From Rhodococcus sp. AW25M09 (GTDB lineage Bacteria; Actinomycetota; Actinomycetes; Mycobacteriales; Mycobacteriaceae): a stretch of 64,000 nt of DNA. Of this stretch, positions 25,072 to 33,205 are shown one piece after another. The notes under the pieces were generated by a model, which was not told the DNA's origin, searched no databases, and saw only the letters and a list, made by a program, of their open reading frames with translations. Positions within the stretch are counted from its first letter, which is position 1. Each line of letters begins with the position of its first letter. The stretch covers positions 62,001 through 126,000 of the forward strand of contig NZ_CAPS01000109.1 of assembly GCF_000333955.1 (NCBI RefSeq). Reading direction: 5' to 3'. Position numbers and translations under genes: made by a program.

Positions 25072-26436
25072 TCAGTGGGCCTGTGCCGCGTTGCGAAGCG
25101 CGTCCTCGAGGACGGTGAGCGCCTCATCGAGCAGCTCGTCCGAGATCACCAGTGGCGGGAGCAGACGGATCACGTTGCCGTAGGTGCCGCACGTCAGCAC
25201 GATGACGCCGGCCTCGAGTGCCGCAGCCGCAACTGCTTTGGTGGCCTCGGGGTTCGGCTCGCGCCCACCCGGTACGACGAGCTCCACGGCCAGCATGGCT
25301 CCGCGGCCCCGGACCTCACCGATGATGCCGACGGCGGGTGTCAATGCGTTGAGTCGATCGAGCACGATGCGCTCGATGTCGCGAGCACGCGCGTTGAGAT
25401 CGAGAGTGTCCATCTGCTCGATCGACGCCAGCGCTGCGGCGCAGGCAACGGGGTTGCCGCCGTAGGTACCGCCGAGTCCGCCCGGGTGCACGGCATCGAT
25501 CAGGTCGGCGCGGCCGGTGACCGCCGCCAGCGGCATCCCGCCCGCAATTCCTTTCGCCATCGTGATCAGGTCCGGCACGATGCCCTCGTGATCGCTGGCG
25601 AACCAGGCCCCCGTGCGGGTGAATCCGGACTGCACCTCATCGGCGATGAACACGACGTCGTTCTCTCGCGCCCAGGTGGCCAGTGCAGGCAAGAACCCTT
25701 CTGCAGGAACCACGAACCCGCCTTCGCCCTGAATCGGCTCGATCAGAATGGCGGCGAGATTACCTGCACCCACCTGCTTTTCGATCGCAGAGATCGCTCG
25801 GGCAGCAGCGTCGGCACCGGTCACCGAGGAACCGTCGGCGTTCAGGCCCTCGCGGAACGGGTAGGACATCGGAACCCGGTACACCTCGGGAGCGAACGGG
25901 CCGAAACCACTCTTGTACGGCATCGACTTCGAGGTCAGTGCCATCGTCAGGTTGGTGCGTCCGTGGTAGGCGTGGTCGAACACGACGACAGCGGAGCGGC
26001 CGGTGGCATGACGCGCGATCTTGACTGCATTCTCGACGGCCTCGGCCCCGCTGTTGAACAACACAGTGCGCTTGTCGTGATCACCGGGTGTCAGTTCGGC
26101 CAGCTTCTCGGCAACCGCGATGTAGCCCTCGTACGGGGCGATCATGAAACAGGTGTGGGTGAAGTGCGCGACCTGATCCTGCACGGCGGCAACGACGGCC
26201 GGGTTGGAGGCACCCACGGTCGTCACAGCGATTCCGGCGCCCAGGTCGATCAACGAGTTGCCGTCCACATCGACGACGACGCCGCCGTTTGCGTCGGCCA
26301 CGTAGACCGGCAGCGTCGACGCCACCCCTGCACCGACAACGGCCTTACGCCGCTCCGCCAACGCGGACGATCTGGGTCCGGGGAACGCGGTGACGATCTT
26401 GCGCTCCTGCGGAAGTCGGTACTCGATCGAGGCCAT
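25072..26436 (-). CDS. gabT: 4-aminobutyrate aminotransferase
   Basis: A 454-residue class III aminotransferase with the PLP lysine K295 in ITMAKGIAGGMPL, the cofactor aspartate in IADEVQSGFTRTG, and LFNSGAEAVENAVK. It transfers the amino group of GABA (or 5-aminovalerate) to 2-oxoglutarate and gives the semialdehyde for gabD. ATG 26436 has AAAGGTG upstream. The operon is divergent from a PucR regulator gene, with two direct repeats between them as likely operators. Confidence 0.92.
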   Translation of the reverse strand: MASIEYRLPQERKIVTAFPGPRSSALAERRKAVVGAGVASTLPVYVADANGGVVVDVDGNSLIDLGAGIAVTTVGASNPAVVAAVQDQVAHFTHTCFMIAPYEGYIAVAEKLAELTPGDHDKRTVLFNSGAEAVENAVKIARHATGRSAVVVFDHAYHGRTNLTMALTSKSMPYKSGFGPFAPEVYRVPMSYPFREGLNADGSSVTGADAAARAISAIEKQVGAGNLAAILIEPIQGEGGFVVPAEGFLPALATWARENDVVFIADEVQSGFTRTGAWFASDHEGIVPDLITMAKGIAGGMPLAAVTGRADLIDAVHPGGLGGTYGGNPVACAAALASIEQMDTLDLNARARDIERIVLDRLNALTPAVGIIGEVRGRGAMLAVELVVPGGREPNPEATKAVAAAALEAGVIVLTCGTYGNVIRLLPPLVISDELLDEALTVLEDALRNAAQAH

Positions 26437-26500
26437 GGTCGCACCTTTCGTCTGGGCTTGTTCAGCAAGTATGCGACTGTCCACCCCGAGGGAACGCGTG

Positions 26501-26544
26501 CCATTTCGTCCAGTACATGGAGCAGTTGCACACCATTTCGTCCA
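26501..26544. promoter_or_regulatory. Two direct repeats CCATTTCGTCCA in the gabT-pucR spacer
   Basis: Perfect 12-base copies start at 26501 and 26533, 32 bases apart (three helix turns), in the 130-base spacer between gabT and the PucR-type regulator gene. Direct repeats on one face of the helix fit binding by a PucR-family dimer. Confidence 0.55.
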
Positions 26545-26566
26545 TAGGTCGATTACAGTGCACCGA

Positions 26567-28069
26567 GTGAGCGTGCAGATGTCCTGGCTGCTGAGGCAGC
26601 GACACCTTCGACTGAGCCATCGCGGCGGACCCGAGCGCAGCGCTGCACCCATCACGTTCGCGCAGGCGACCGAGCTCACCGATCCCAGCCCCTGGCTGTC
26701 GGGCGGTGAGCTGATTCTGACCACCGGTCTCGGTTTCGACTCCGACGGCCCCTCGCTCGACACCTACGTCCGAACCCTGGCGACTGCCGGCGTTGCCTGC
26801 CTCGGTTTCGGAATCGGCCTCTCGCACAGCACCATTCCGCGGAATATTCTCGATGCGGCAGACGACGTGGGACTTCCGGTCGTGGAGGTTCCCTACGACA
26901 TTCCGTTCGCTGCCGTCATTCGCGCGATCATGAAACGTATTTCCGAGCAGGAGTACGAGCAGGTCGTTCGTGCTGCGTCGGTGCAGAACCGGATCACCCG
27001 GGCAGCCCTGCACGGCGGGGTCGACGCGATCGTCCGTGAACTCGCCCTTGCCACGTCGACGGCGGTGGCGCTGATCGGCAGGCGCACCGAGTCGTTCCAT
27101 CCGATGGACGCATCCGATCTCGTGGAGCAGGCCGGCGAGATCGCGCGCAGCATCCGCCCGTCCTCGGCGCCGGCCACGGTGTCGGTGAGCGAACCGGGGC
27201 GCACCGTGAGCCTGCACTCCGTGCCGATCACCGGCAGCGCTCCGACCTTCCTGGCCATTCGAACCACCGGCCCGATGACGGGAGTCGAGCAAATCCTGCT
27301 GGGCCATGCCGTATCGCTGGTGACCCTCGAACTCGAGAAGCCAACGCGGCTACGCGCCGAGCAATCTCGACTCAACAGCCTCGCACTCGGGTTGCTGCTC
27401 GACGGGCATCTGCTCTCTGCCCTCGATGAGCACCCGCCGAGTTATCTCGCCGATGCTGCCGACGACGACTCGGCAATCCGGGTCGCGGTGGTCCGCGGAC
27501 CGTCCGAGCGGATCGTCGAGGCACTCGATGCGCAGTGCCGGCTCAGGTCACGGCCCACCTTCGCCCGAGTCACCGACACCGGCTGCGACCTCCTGCTGCG
27601 CGGCTCCGACGACGCTGCGTTCGTTGCACGCCTCGTCGATTCACTTCCGCGCTCGGTGTGTGTCGGTCTCAGTTCTCGCCTACCCATCACCGAATCCCCC
27701 GCGGGTCTGCGACAAGCCACGCTCGCGTGCGCCGCCGCCGGGCCCCACGATCGCACCGTGGAGTTCTCCGGGTCGATGCTGCTGGCCTCGGAACCGGTGC
27801 AGGAATCGTTGCGCGCCATGGCCGCCATGACCATCGCGGTACTCGCGGAGTACGACCGCAGCCACAGTGCCGATCTGGTGGGTTCACTTCGCGCTTTCCT
27901 CGAGGCCAACGGGCATTGGGAAACCGCCGCGGTGCGCCTGTCCGTTCATCGTCACACGCTGCGCAACCGGATCACGCGGTGCGAGGAATTGCTGGCGGTG
28001 GATCTGACGTCGGCCCGGGTGCGCGCGGAATTGTTGCTGTCACTTCTCGCCGCATCGTCGAAGGGCTAG
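26567..28069 (+). CDS. PucR-family transcriptional regulator of the gab genes
   Basis: A roughly 500-residue regulator. Residues 1-125 form a PucR N-terminal domain (WLLRQRHLRL, LTDPSPWLSGGELILTTG over two stretches), a GGDEF-like CdaR middle follows, and the C-terminus is the PucR helix-turn-helix (LRAFLEANGHWETAA...LSVHRHTLRNRI). Several GTG starts (26558, 26567, 26573) and ATG 26579 are possible; 26567 is a compromise. It is divergent from gabTD, the position of GabR-type PucR activators that respond to GABA or succinate semialdehyde. Its stop overlaps that of the convergent flavoenzyme gene in CTAG. Confidence 0.88.
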   Translation: MSVQMSWLLRQRHLRLSHRGGPERSAAPITFAQATELTDPSPWLSGGELILTTGLGFDSDGPSLDTYVRTLATAGVACLGFGIGLSHSTIPRNILDAADDVGLPVVEVPYDIPFAAVIRAIMKRISEQEYEQVVRAASVQNRITRAALHGGVDAIVRELALATSTAVALIGRRTESFHPMDASDLVEQAGEIARSIRPSSAPATVSVSEPGRTVSLHSVPITGSAPTFLAIRTTGPMTGVEQILLGHAVSLVTLELEKPTRLRAEQSRLNSLALGLLLDGHLLSALDEHPPSYLADAADDDSAIRVAVVRGPSERIVEALDAQCRLRSRPTFARVTDTGCDLLLRGSDDAAFVARLVDSLPRSVCVGLSSRLPITESPAGLRQATLACAAAGPHDRTVEFSGSMLLASEPVQESLRAMAAMTIAVLAEYDRSHSADLVGSLRAFLEANGHWETAAVRLSVHRHTLRNRITRCEELLAVDLTSARVRAELLLSLLAASSKG

Positions 28070-29751
28070 TCGCCCAACCGAAGCGGTGCGATGGACTCGA
28101 AGACGTCGCCCGGTCCCGGGTTGCTTTCGGCCGACGCTCCGCCCAGGTGATGCACCACGCCCCAGACGGCGTTCAGTGCGGTGTGGATAGCACCTTCCGC
28201 CCAACCTGCGGTCCAGGAGATGTCGTCGCCGGCGAGGAAGATTCCTCGGTGCCGAGGCTCGAGTTCGTCCTGAACGAAGTGGGTGAACAGTCTTTCCTGG
28301 TACCGGTAGTGCCCCGGCAGGTTTGCCTTGAATGCACCCATGAAATTGCGCTCGGTTTCCCAGGAGAGCGTCACCGGTGTGGAGATGATGTGGCTGCGGA
28401 AGTCGACCCCGGGATAGATCTCTTCCAGGGATCGCAGCATGATGTTCATCCGCTCGGTCGGGTCGAGGGCGAGCAGCTTGAGCGAGTCGTCGGACCAGGT
28501 GTAGGACAGGCAGATAAGTCCCGGCTTACCCTCGCCCTGATCGAGTAGGTAGGTTCCGCGGCTCATCCTGTCGGTCAGCGTCATGCTGACCAGGTCGCGA
28601 CCGGTGACCGGATCCTTGTCCTTCCAGAACGGTCGATCGACTAGTGCGAATACTTTGGTCGACCCCATGTAGTGGGTGCGCTCGATGGCCGTCCAGTGAT
28701 CGATGGGGAACAGATCGTCGTCACATCTGATGTTGCTGAGCAACATCCAACTCTGGGCGGTCACCACGGCAGCGGCGTACGTACGGATGTTGCCGCGATC
28801 GTCGTGGATCGTGGTTCCCCCGTCGGTGCGCCTGATTTCGGTGACGCGAGGCATGGTGGCACCGCCGCCCAGCGAAGCCACCGAGGTGCCCTCGGGCCAG
28901 TGCACCATGTTCGCGGGCGAGTCGGTCCACAGCCGCATCGGCAACTGCTGTGACCCTCCGACAATCCCTCGATGGTGGTCGTCCGCCGCCGTGCTGACGA
29001 CTCGAAGGATCTCGAGGATGGAGTTGGGATAGTCGGTGTCCCAACCACCCGTTCCGAAACCGACCTGGCCGAACAGCTCTCGCGTCCGAAACGACGAGAA
29101 ATGCTCGGACGCGGCGAGGAATCCGTAGAACGTCTGATCGTCGAACTTCACGATCAGTTCGTTCCAGATTCGTTTGATCTCCGCTACGTCCCGCATTCGA
29201 ATGGCGCGCTGCAGTGGAACCAGTTCGGCGTGTTCCTCGAGCGTGTTGTTCCACGCCTCGGCAACTTCGGCGAATATCGGGGGGAGGTCGTCCAGCTTCT
29301 GCGCGTAATGGCTCTCGCCTTTGAGGTCGATCACCGTGCTGGGGGTCACCTCGGCCAGAGGATTCGGGAACGGCGTCGTCTCGAGCCCGACGGCATCGAG
29401 GTAGTGGAACAGTGCCGTAGACGACGGCGGAAACCGCATCGCACCCATCTCGGCCACCACACCTGGATATCCGTCGAACGGAACCGAGCGCATTCGTCCG
29501 CCGATCCGATCCGATTCGTACACAACCGGTTCGAGACCGAGACGCAGCAGTTCATGGGCGACGACCATGCCCGCGAGGCCACCGCCGATCACGGCAACCT
29601 GGGTACCGAGGGCCGCGTCGGGAATGCTGCCGAGACCGGCCGGGTGCGCGAGGTAGTCGTCGTAGGCAAACGGGAAGTCCGGGCCGAACATGGTCAGCGG
29701 CTGCTCGTCCTCGGATGCGATTGCGCTGTCCGGGGTGACGGGTGTGGTCAT
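28066..29751 (-). CDS. Flavin-dependent basic amino-acid 2-monooxygenase/oxidase (arginine or lysine type)
   Basis: A 561-residue flavin amine oxidase with the FAD motif VIGGGLAGMVVAHEL at residues 54-68 and the Arg-rich GGRMRS. The opening MFGPDFPFAYDDYLAHPAG, the block QVGFGTGGWDTDYPNS and the ending NPGPGDVFE recall Pseudomonas lysine 2-monooxygenase (DavB), which turns an amino acid into a shortened amide with CO2 loss. The C-N hydrolase gene overlaps its start (ATGA 29748-29751), as DavA goes with DavB. Because a ureohydrolase and gabTD flank it, arginine, giving 4-guanidinobutyramide, is my preferred substrate; lysine is the alternative. A plain L-amino-acid oxidase cannot be excluded. 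Confidence 0.82.
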   Translation of the reverse strand: MTTPVTPDSAIASEDEQPLTMFGPDFPFAYDDYLAHPAGLGSIPDAALGTQVAVIGGGLAGMVVAHELLRLGLEPVVYESDRIGGRMRSVPFDGYPGVVAEMGAMRFPPSSTALFHYLDAVGLETTPFPNPLAEVTPSTVIDLKGESHYAQKLDDLPPIFAEVAEAWNNTLEEHAELVPLQRAIRMRDVAEIKRIWNELIVKFDDQTFYGFLAASEHFSSFRTRELFGQVGFGTGGWDTDYPNSILEILRVVSTAADDHHRGIVGGSQQLPMRLWTDSPANMVHWPEGTSVASLGGGATMPRVTEIRRTDGGTTIHDDRGNIRTYAAAVVTAQSWMLLSNIRCDDDLFPIDHWTAIERTHYMGSTKVFALVDRPFWKDKDPVTGRDLVSMTLTDRMSRGTYLLDQGEGKPGLICLSYTWSDDSLKLLALDPTERMNIMLRSLEEIYPGVDFRSHIISTPVTLSWETERNFMGAFKANLPGHYRYQERLFTHFVQDELEPRHRGIFLAGDDISWTAGWAEGAIHTALNAVWGVVHHLGGASAESNPGPGDVFESIAPLRLGD

Positions 29752-30584
29752 CGGTCGGTCTCCTGCTCGGCCCGCGAGGGTCCTGTCGGGTAGAGAACTG
29801 TCCGGTACAGATCGGGTCGGCGATCGGTCAGATGGGTGTTGACGGCGCGTGATCGAGTGAGTTCGGCGGGATCGAGCTGCACCGTCAGAAGTTGTTCGTG
29901 TGCACCGGCTCGCGCGATGTCGTTGCCACCCGGCGCGACAGCACAGCTCAACCCGCAGTACGTCAGGCTCGCCTCGGTTCCACAGCGGTTGACGTAGGTG
30001 ATGAACAGTTGGCTCTCGTACGCCCTCGTCGGAACCACATGGGTTGCGATGATCTCGAACGGGGTCATCAAACCGGTAGGAACGATCAACCATTGCGTTC
30101 CGGCATCGGCGTGCGCGCGCACCGTTTCCGGGAATTCGACGTCGTAGCAGGTGAGCAGACCGCAGCGCAGGCCGTCGAAGTCGAACTGCACCAGCAACTC
30201 CGGCCCGGGAGCGAAGTGAGTGCGATCGAGTTCGCCGAACAGGTGGGTCTTGCGGTAGCGCGCCAGTGATCGTCCGGATGCATCGACCACCTGCACCGAA
30301 TTGAACACCGAGTCACCACTGCGCTCGGGATATCCGTACACGATTGCGACAGAACGGGTTCGAGCGATCGCGGCGACGCGCTGAAAGTTGGGACCGTCGA
30401 ACGGCTCCGCCCGCTCGAGCACGAGGTCACCGATGTCGTAGCCGCTGACCGACATCTCCGGGGTCACCAGGATCGACGCCCCCGCTGCGGCCGCGCCGGC
30501 CGCAGCGGCGTCGAGCGCGGCGAGGTTGGCCTCGACATCGCCGGAAAGTTCGGGCCCTTGAAAGAGGGACACGGTTGCTGTCAC
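29748..30584 (-). CDS. Carbon-nitrogen hydrolase (amide hydrolase partner of the monooxygenase)
   Basis: A 278-residue nitrilase-superfamily enzyme with the full triad E43 (TPEMSVSGY), K112 (YRKTHLFGELD) and C146 (LLTCYDVEFPE). GYPERSGDSVFNSVQ and the C-terminal YCGLSCAVAPGG resemble DavA-type omega-amidases. It should hydrolyse the amide made by the flavoenzyme, 4-guanidinobutyramide or 5-aminovaleramide, to the acid. The start is GTG 30584 with AGGAG eight bases before it. It overlaps the XRE-cupin gene (GTGA) and the flavoenzyme gene (ATGA), so three proteins come from one coupled message. Confidence 0.87.
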   Translation of the reverse strand: MTATVSLFQGPELSGDVEANLAALDAAAAGAAAAGASILVTPEMSVSGYDIGDLVLERAEPFDGPNFQRVAAIARTRSVAIVYGYPERSGDSVFNSVQVVDASGRSLARYRKTHLFGELDRTHFAPGPELLVQFDFDGLRCGLLTCYDVEFPETVRAHADAGTQWLIVPTGLMTPFEIIATHVVPTRAYESQLFITYVNRCGTEASLTYCGLSCAVAPGGNDIARAGAHEQLLTVQLDPAELTRSRAVNTHLTDRRPDLYRTVLYPTGPSRAEQETDR

Positions 30585-31213
30585 GATCGAAACTCCTGTT
30601 TCTTCATGGGCAACTCCTCGGGCAGCGCCGGGGCCAATACCCACAGAACTCGGGCATCGCCGCCCCCTTCGCTGCGAAAGCTGTGCGGTCGCCGCGGTGA
30701 GAACGTGAATGCGTCGCCCGCGCCGAGCAGAACGTCGTCACTGCCGAAAGTGCCGTCGGGATCGGCCTCGAAGATCACCCGAACCTCGCCGGACAGCACA
30801 TGCACGAAGGTGACGTCCAACGGCAGGGTGTACGCCTCCGCACCGCTCCCGCCGCCGGCCTCGATGTGGCCCAGCAGCACTTGAACGCGACGCTCCCCCA
30901 CCGGCGTCAGCAGATACTCGGTCATTGCCTCGCCCCCGAAGACGATGCGCGGCAGCGACTCTGCCCGCACCACCTCACCCGCCGGAGCATCGTCGAACAG
31001 CGAGCCGACCGGCACGTCGAGGGCAGCGCAGACCCGCACCAACGACGCGACCGACGCGTTCACCTGATCGCGCTCGAGCTTGGACAGGTACCCCTTGGTG
31101 ACCCCACAGGTGTCGGCGAGCGCGTCGAGAGTCAGTCGCTTCTTCTGCCGCGCCTCCTTGAGCCGCGCACCGATACGCGGTGCGTCGTTCTCGACCGACG
31201 TAGCAACAGACAC
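30581..31213 (-). CDS. XRE-family regulator with cupin sensor domain
   Basis: A 210-residue protein: helix-turn-helix at residues 12-66 (RLKEARQKKRLTLDALAD then GVTKGYLSKLERD) and a cupin domain from about 100 to 200 (TFVHVLSGEVRVIFEAD, GDAFTFSPRRPHSF). This layout is that of PuuR-like repressors that sense polyamines or their products. GTG 31213 is chosen over GTG 31222 because GAGAGG lies at proper distance. It heads the hydrolase-flavoenzyme operon and is divergent from the ureohydrolase gene, so it likely represses both and is released by an arginine-pathway intermediate. Confidence 0.88.
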   Translation of the reverse strand: MSVATSVENDAPRIGARLKEARQKKRLTLDALADTCGVTKGYLSKLERDQVNASVASLVRVCAALDVPVGSLFDDAPAGEVVRAESLPRIVFGGEAMTEYLLTPVGERRVQVLLGHIEAGGGSGAEAYTLPLDVTFVHVLSGEVRVIFEADPDGTFGSDDVLLGAGDAFTFSPRRPHSFRSEGGGDARVLWVLAPALPEELPMKKQEFRS

Positions 31214-31239
31214 CGTTCTCACCTCTCAGGAAACTCGTG

Positions 31240-31267
31240 TTGACAAGATCGTGCATCAGAGTAACGC
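31240..31267 (+). promoter_or_regulatory. Probable promoter of the ureohydrolase gene
   Basis: TTGACA (31240-31245), a 16-base spacer and TAACGC (31262-31267) form a plausible housekeeping promoter 64 bases before the ureohydrolase ATG. It lies in the spacer shared with the XRE-cupin gene, where that repressor would act. Confidence 0.5.
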
Positions 31268-31330
31268 TTGCCGAGCGAACTGGTCGACTCAACTGTCACC
31301 GGACTCCTCGACTTCGAAAAGGAATTCTCG

Positions 31331-32290
31331 ATGAACCCGAGCAATCCCGAGCACCCACCGGTCGGTCCGGTCGACGCCACCAAGGTTCCGCGCTTCGCCG
31401 AACCGACCACGTTCGCCCGGCTACCCCGACTCGACGAGGTCTCTCGTGCCGACGTCACCATCCTCGGCGTGCCGTTCGATTCCGGGGTGAGCTATCGGCC
31501 CGGTGCACGTTTCGGTCCGGGCCACATCAGAGCGGCCTCGAAGCTGTTGCGGCCCTACAACCCCGCCCTGAAGGTCTCGCCCTTCGCCCGTCAGCAAGTG
31601 GCGGACTTCGGTGATATCGGGGTCAATCCGTTCGACATCACCGAGGCGCTGACCACGGTGCACGACGCGGTGACGGACCTGCGCGCCGACGGCTCGGCGG
31701 TTCTGACTCTCGGCGGCGATCACACCATCGCTCTGCCGATCCTGCGTTCGCTCGCACGCGACCACGGACCGATAGCAGTGCTGCACTTCGATGCTCACCT
31801 CGACACCTGGGACACATACTTCGGTGCGCCCTACACGCACGGCACCCCCTTCCGGCGGGCCAGCGAGGAGGGACTCATCGACCTCGAACGATCACAGCAC
31901 ATCGGTATTCGTGGCCCGCTCTACAGCGAGCAGGATCTCGAGGACGATCGTGTGCTCGGTTTCCAGGTGATTCGTTCCGACGACTACGAGGTCGACGGAG
32001 TGGCCAGCATCGTCGAGCGCATGCGTAAACGCCTCGACGGCGGCCCCGTCTACGTCTCGGTCGACATCGACGTTCTCGACCCCGCACACGCGCCGGGCAC
32101 CGGCACTCCCGAGGCCGGCGGCATGACCTCCCGCGAACTGTTGAACACTCTGCGCGGACTGGTCGGGCTGAACGTGGTCGGTGCCGACATCGTCGAGGTG
32201 GCACCCGCATACGACCACGCCGAGATCACCGGAATCGCGGCGGCTCACGTTGCCTACGAATTGCTTTCGGTACTGGCACTCAACCGCTGA
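31331..32290 (+). CDS. Ureohydrolase (guanidinobutyrase/agmatinase family)
   Basis: A 319-residue arginase-superfamily enzyme keeping every manganese ligand: H131 (GGDHTIA), D154/H156/D158 (HFDAHLDTW), D245/D247 (VDIDVLDP). [11 protein letters not shown] marks the agmatinase/guanidinobutyrase/guanidinopropionase branch rather than true arginase. ATG 31331 is preceded by AAGGA. It splits a guanidino compound to urea and an amine. With a 4-guanidinobutyramide-forming pair across the promoter and gabTD nearby, 4-guanidinobutyrate to GABA plus urea is the best-fitting reaction. Agmatine or guanidinopropionate remain possible. Confidence 0.88.
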   Translation: MNPSNPEHPPVGPVDATKVPRFAEPTTFARLPRLDEVSRADVTILGVPFDSGVSYRPGARFGPGHIRAASKLLRPYNPALKVSPFARQQVADFGDIGVNPFDITEALTTVHDAVTDLRADGSAVLTLGGDHTIALPILRSLARDHGPIAVLHFDAHLDTWDTYFGAPYTHGTPFRRASEEGLIDLERSQHIGIRGPLYSEQDLEDDRVLGFQVIRSDDYEVDGVASIVERMRKRLDGGPVYVSVDIDVLDPAHAPGTGTPEAGGMTSRELLNTLRGLVGLNVVGADIVEVAPAYDHAEITGIAAAHVAYELLSVLALNR

Positions 32291-32305
32291 CGTCGATCCC
32301 GGCAG

Positions 32306-33205
32306 TCACCGCCGCGGCAACACCAGGATCGGGACCGGTGAATGACGAATGATCTTGGTTGCCCGTGAGCCGAGGAACACGCGAGCAATCGGTCCCAGTG
32401 GTCCGGACGATCCGATGGTCAGCACCTCGCCGTCCTGCCACTGCAGTTCGTCGAGGGCTTCGCGCCAACTACCGGCCGAGGCCAGTTCGGTCGTCACCTG
32501 ATCTGCCGATAGTCCCACCGCCACTGCGTCGTCCACCGCGGCGGTGAGTGCCTCGCTCAGCCCTCGAGAAAGCTCGGCGGCCACGTCGTCCTCTGCGCGT
32601 AGTCCCACTTCGGGTGGATACATCGACGCCCCGCGGACGACGAACGACGCCAGCCTCAGCGGAATTCCCGCATCCCGGGCCAGCTCCGCAGTCGGCCCCA
32701 CCACACGCGAGGCCTCACTGTCACCGGAGAACGCAACCGTGATCCGCGTCAGGGTCGCCCGTTCGCGCACGCGGTAACCGCGAGGTGCCAGGGCCACGGT
32801 CACCGGCGAGGAGTGCAGAAGTTTGTCTGCTGTCGACCCCACGACGACCTGTCCGAGTGCGCCGTCGCCCGATGACCCGAGTACCAGCACCGATGCCGAC
32901 AGGCTCTGTGCGGCTTCCGTCAACGCCGTCGACACCGAGCGGTGGGCCAGGCGGTGGAACGACGCGGCGATGTCGGGTGCCCGATCCTCGAGGTAGTGCC
33001 GCGCCTTCGCCTCCGACTCGGCTGCCGTGGCCGCAGCCCAGTCCGCGAACTCGGCATCGACGCGTGCCATCGACGGCGTCGACCACGGCTTGGGCACCAC
33101 CGTCGCGACGTCGATCGTCGTTCCCGACGACCTTGCCAATTGCGCCCCGAGATCGAGTGCGCCCACACTTCCCTTTCCCGGCGCGAAGGCGATCAGAGTG
33201 CTCAT
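32306..33205 (-). CDS. Universal stress protein, two tandem Usp domains
   Basis: A 299-residue protein with two Usp domains (about 1-145 and 155-299). The first has the ATP-binding GSSGDGALGQVVVGS and the second GSSGPLGPIARVFLGS, both matching G-2x-G-9x-G(S/T), so ATP binding is likely. The start overlaps the permease stop (ATGA), and Usp proteins fused or coupled to APC permeases are a known theme, perhaps regulating transport. ORFs upstream in this frame are antisense-like and omitted. Confidence 0.9.
   Translation of the reverse strand: MSTLIAFAPGKGSVGALDLGAQLARSSGTTIDVATVVPKPWSTPSMARVDAEFADWAAATAAESEAKARHYLEDRAPDIAASFHRLAHRSVSTALTEAAQSLSASVLVLGSSGDGALGQVVVGSTADKLLHSSPVTVALAPRGYRVRERATLTRITVAFSGDSEASRVVGPTAELARDAGIPLRLASFVVRGASMYPPEVGLRAEDDVAAELSRGLSEALTAAVDDAVAVGLSADQVTTELASAGSWREALDELQWQDGEVLTIGSSGPLGPIARVFLGSRATKIIRHSPVPILVLPRR

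Noticed and set aside
28066-30584. Indole-3-acetamide (IaaM/IaaH) auxin pathway
   Set aside because: The hydrolase is nitrilase-fold with a Glu-Lys-Cys triad, not the amidase-signature IaaH; the flavoenzyme resembles the DavB type more than IaaM.
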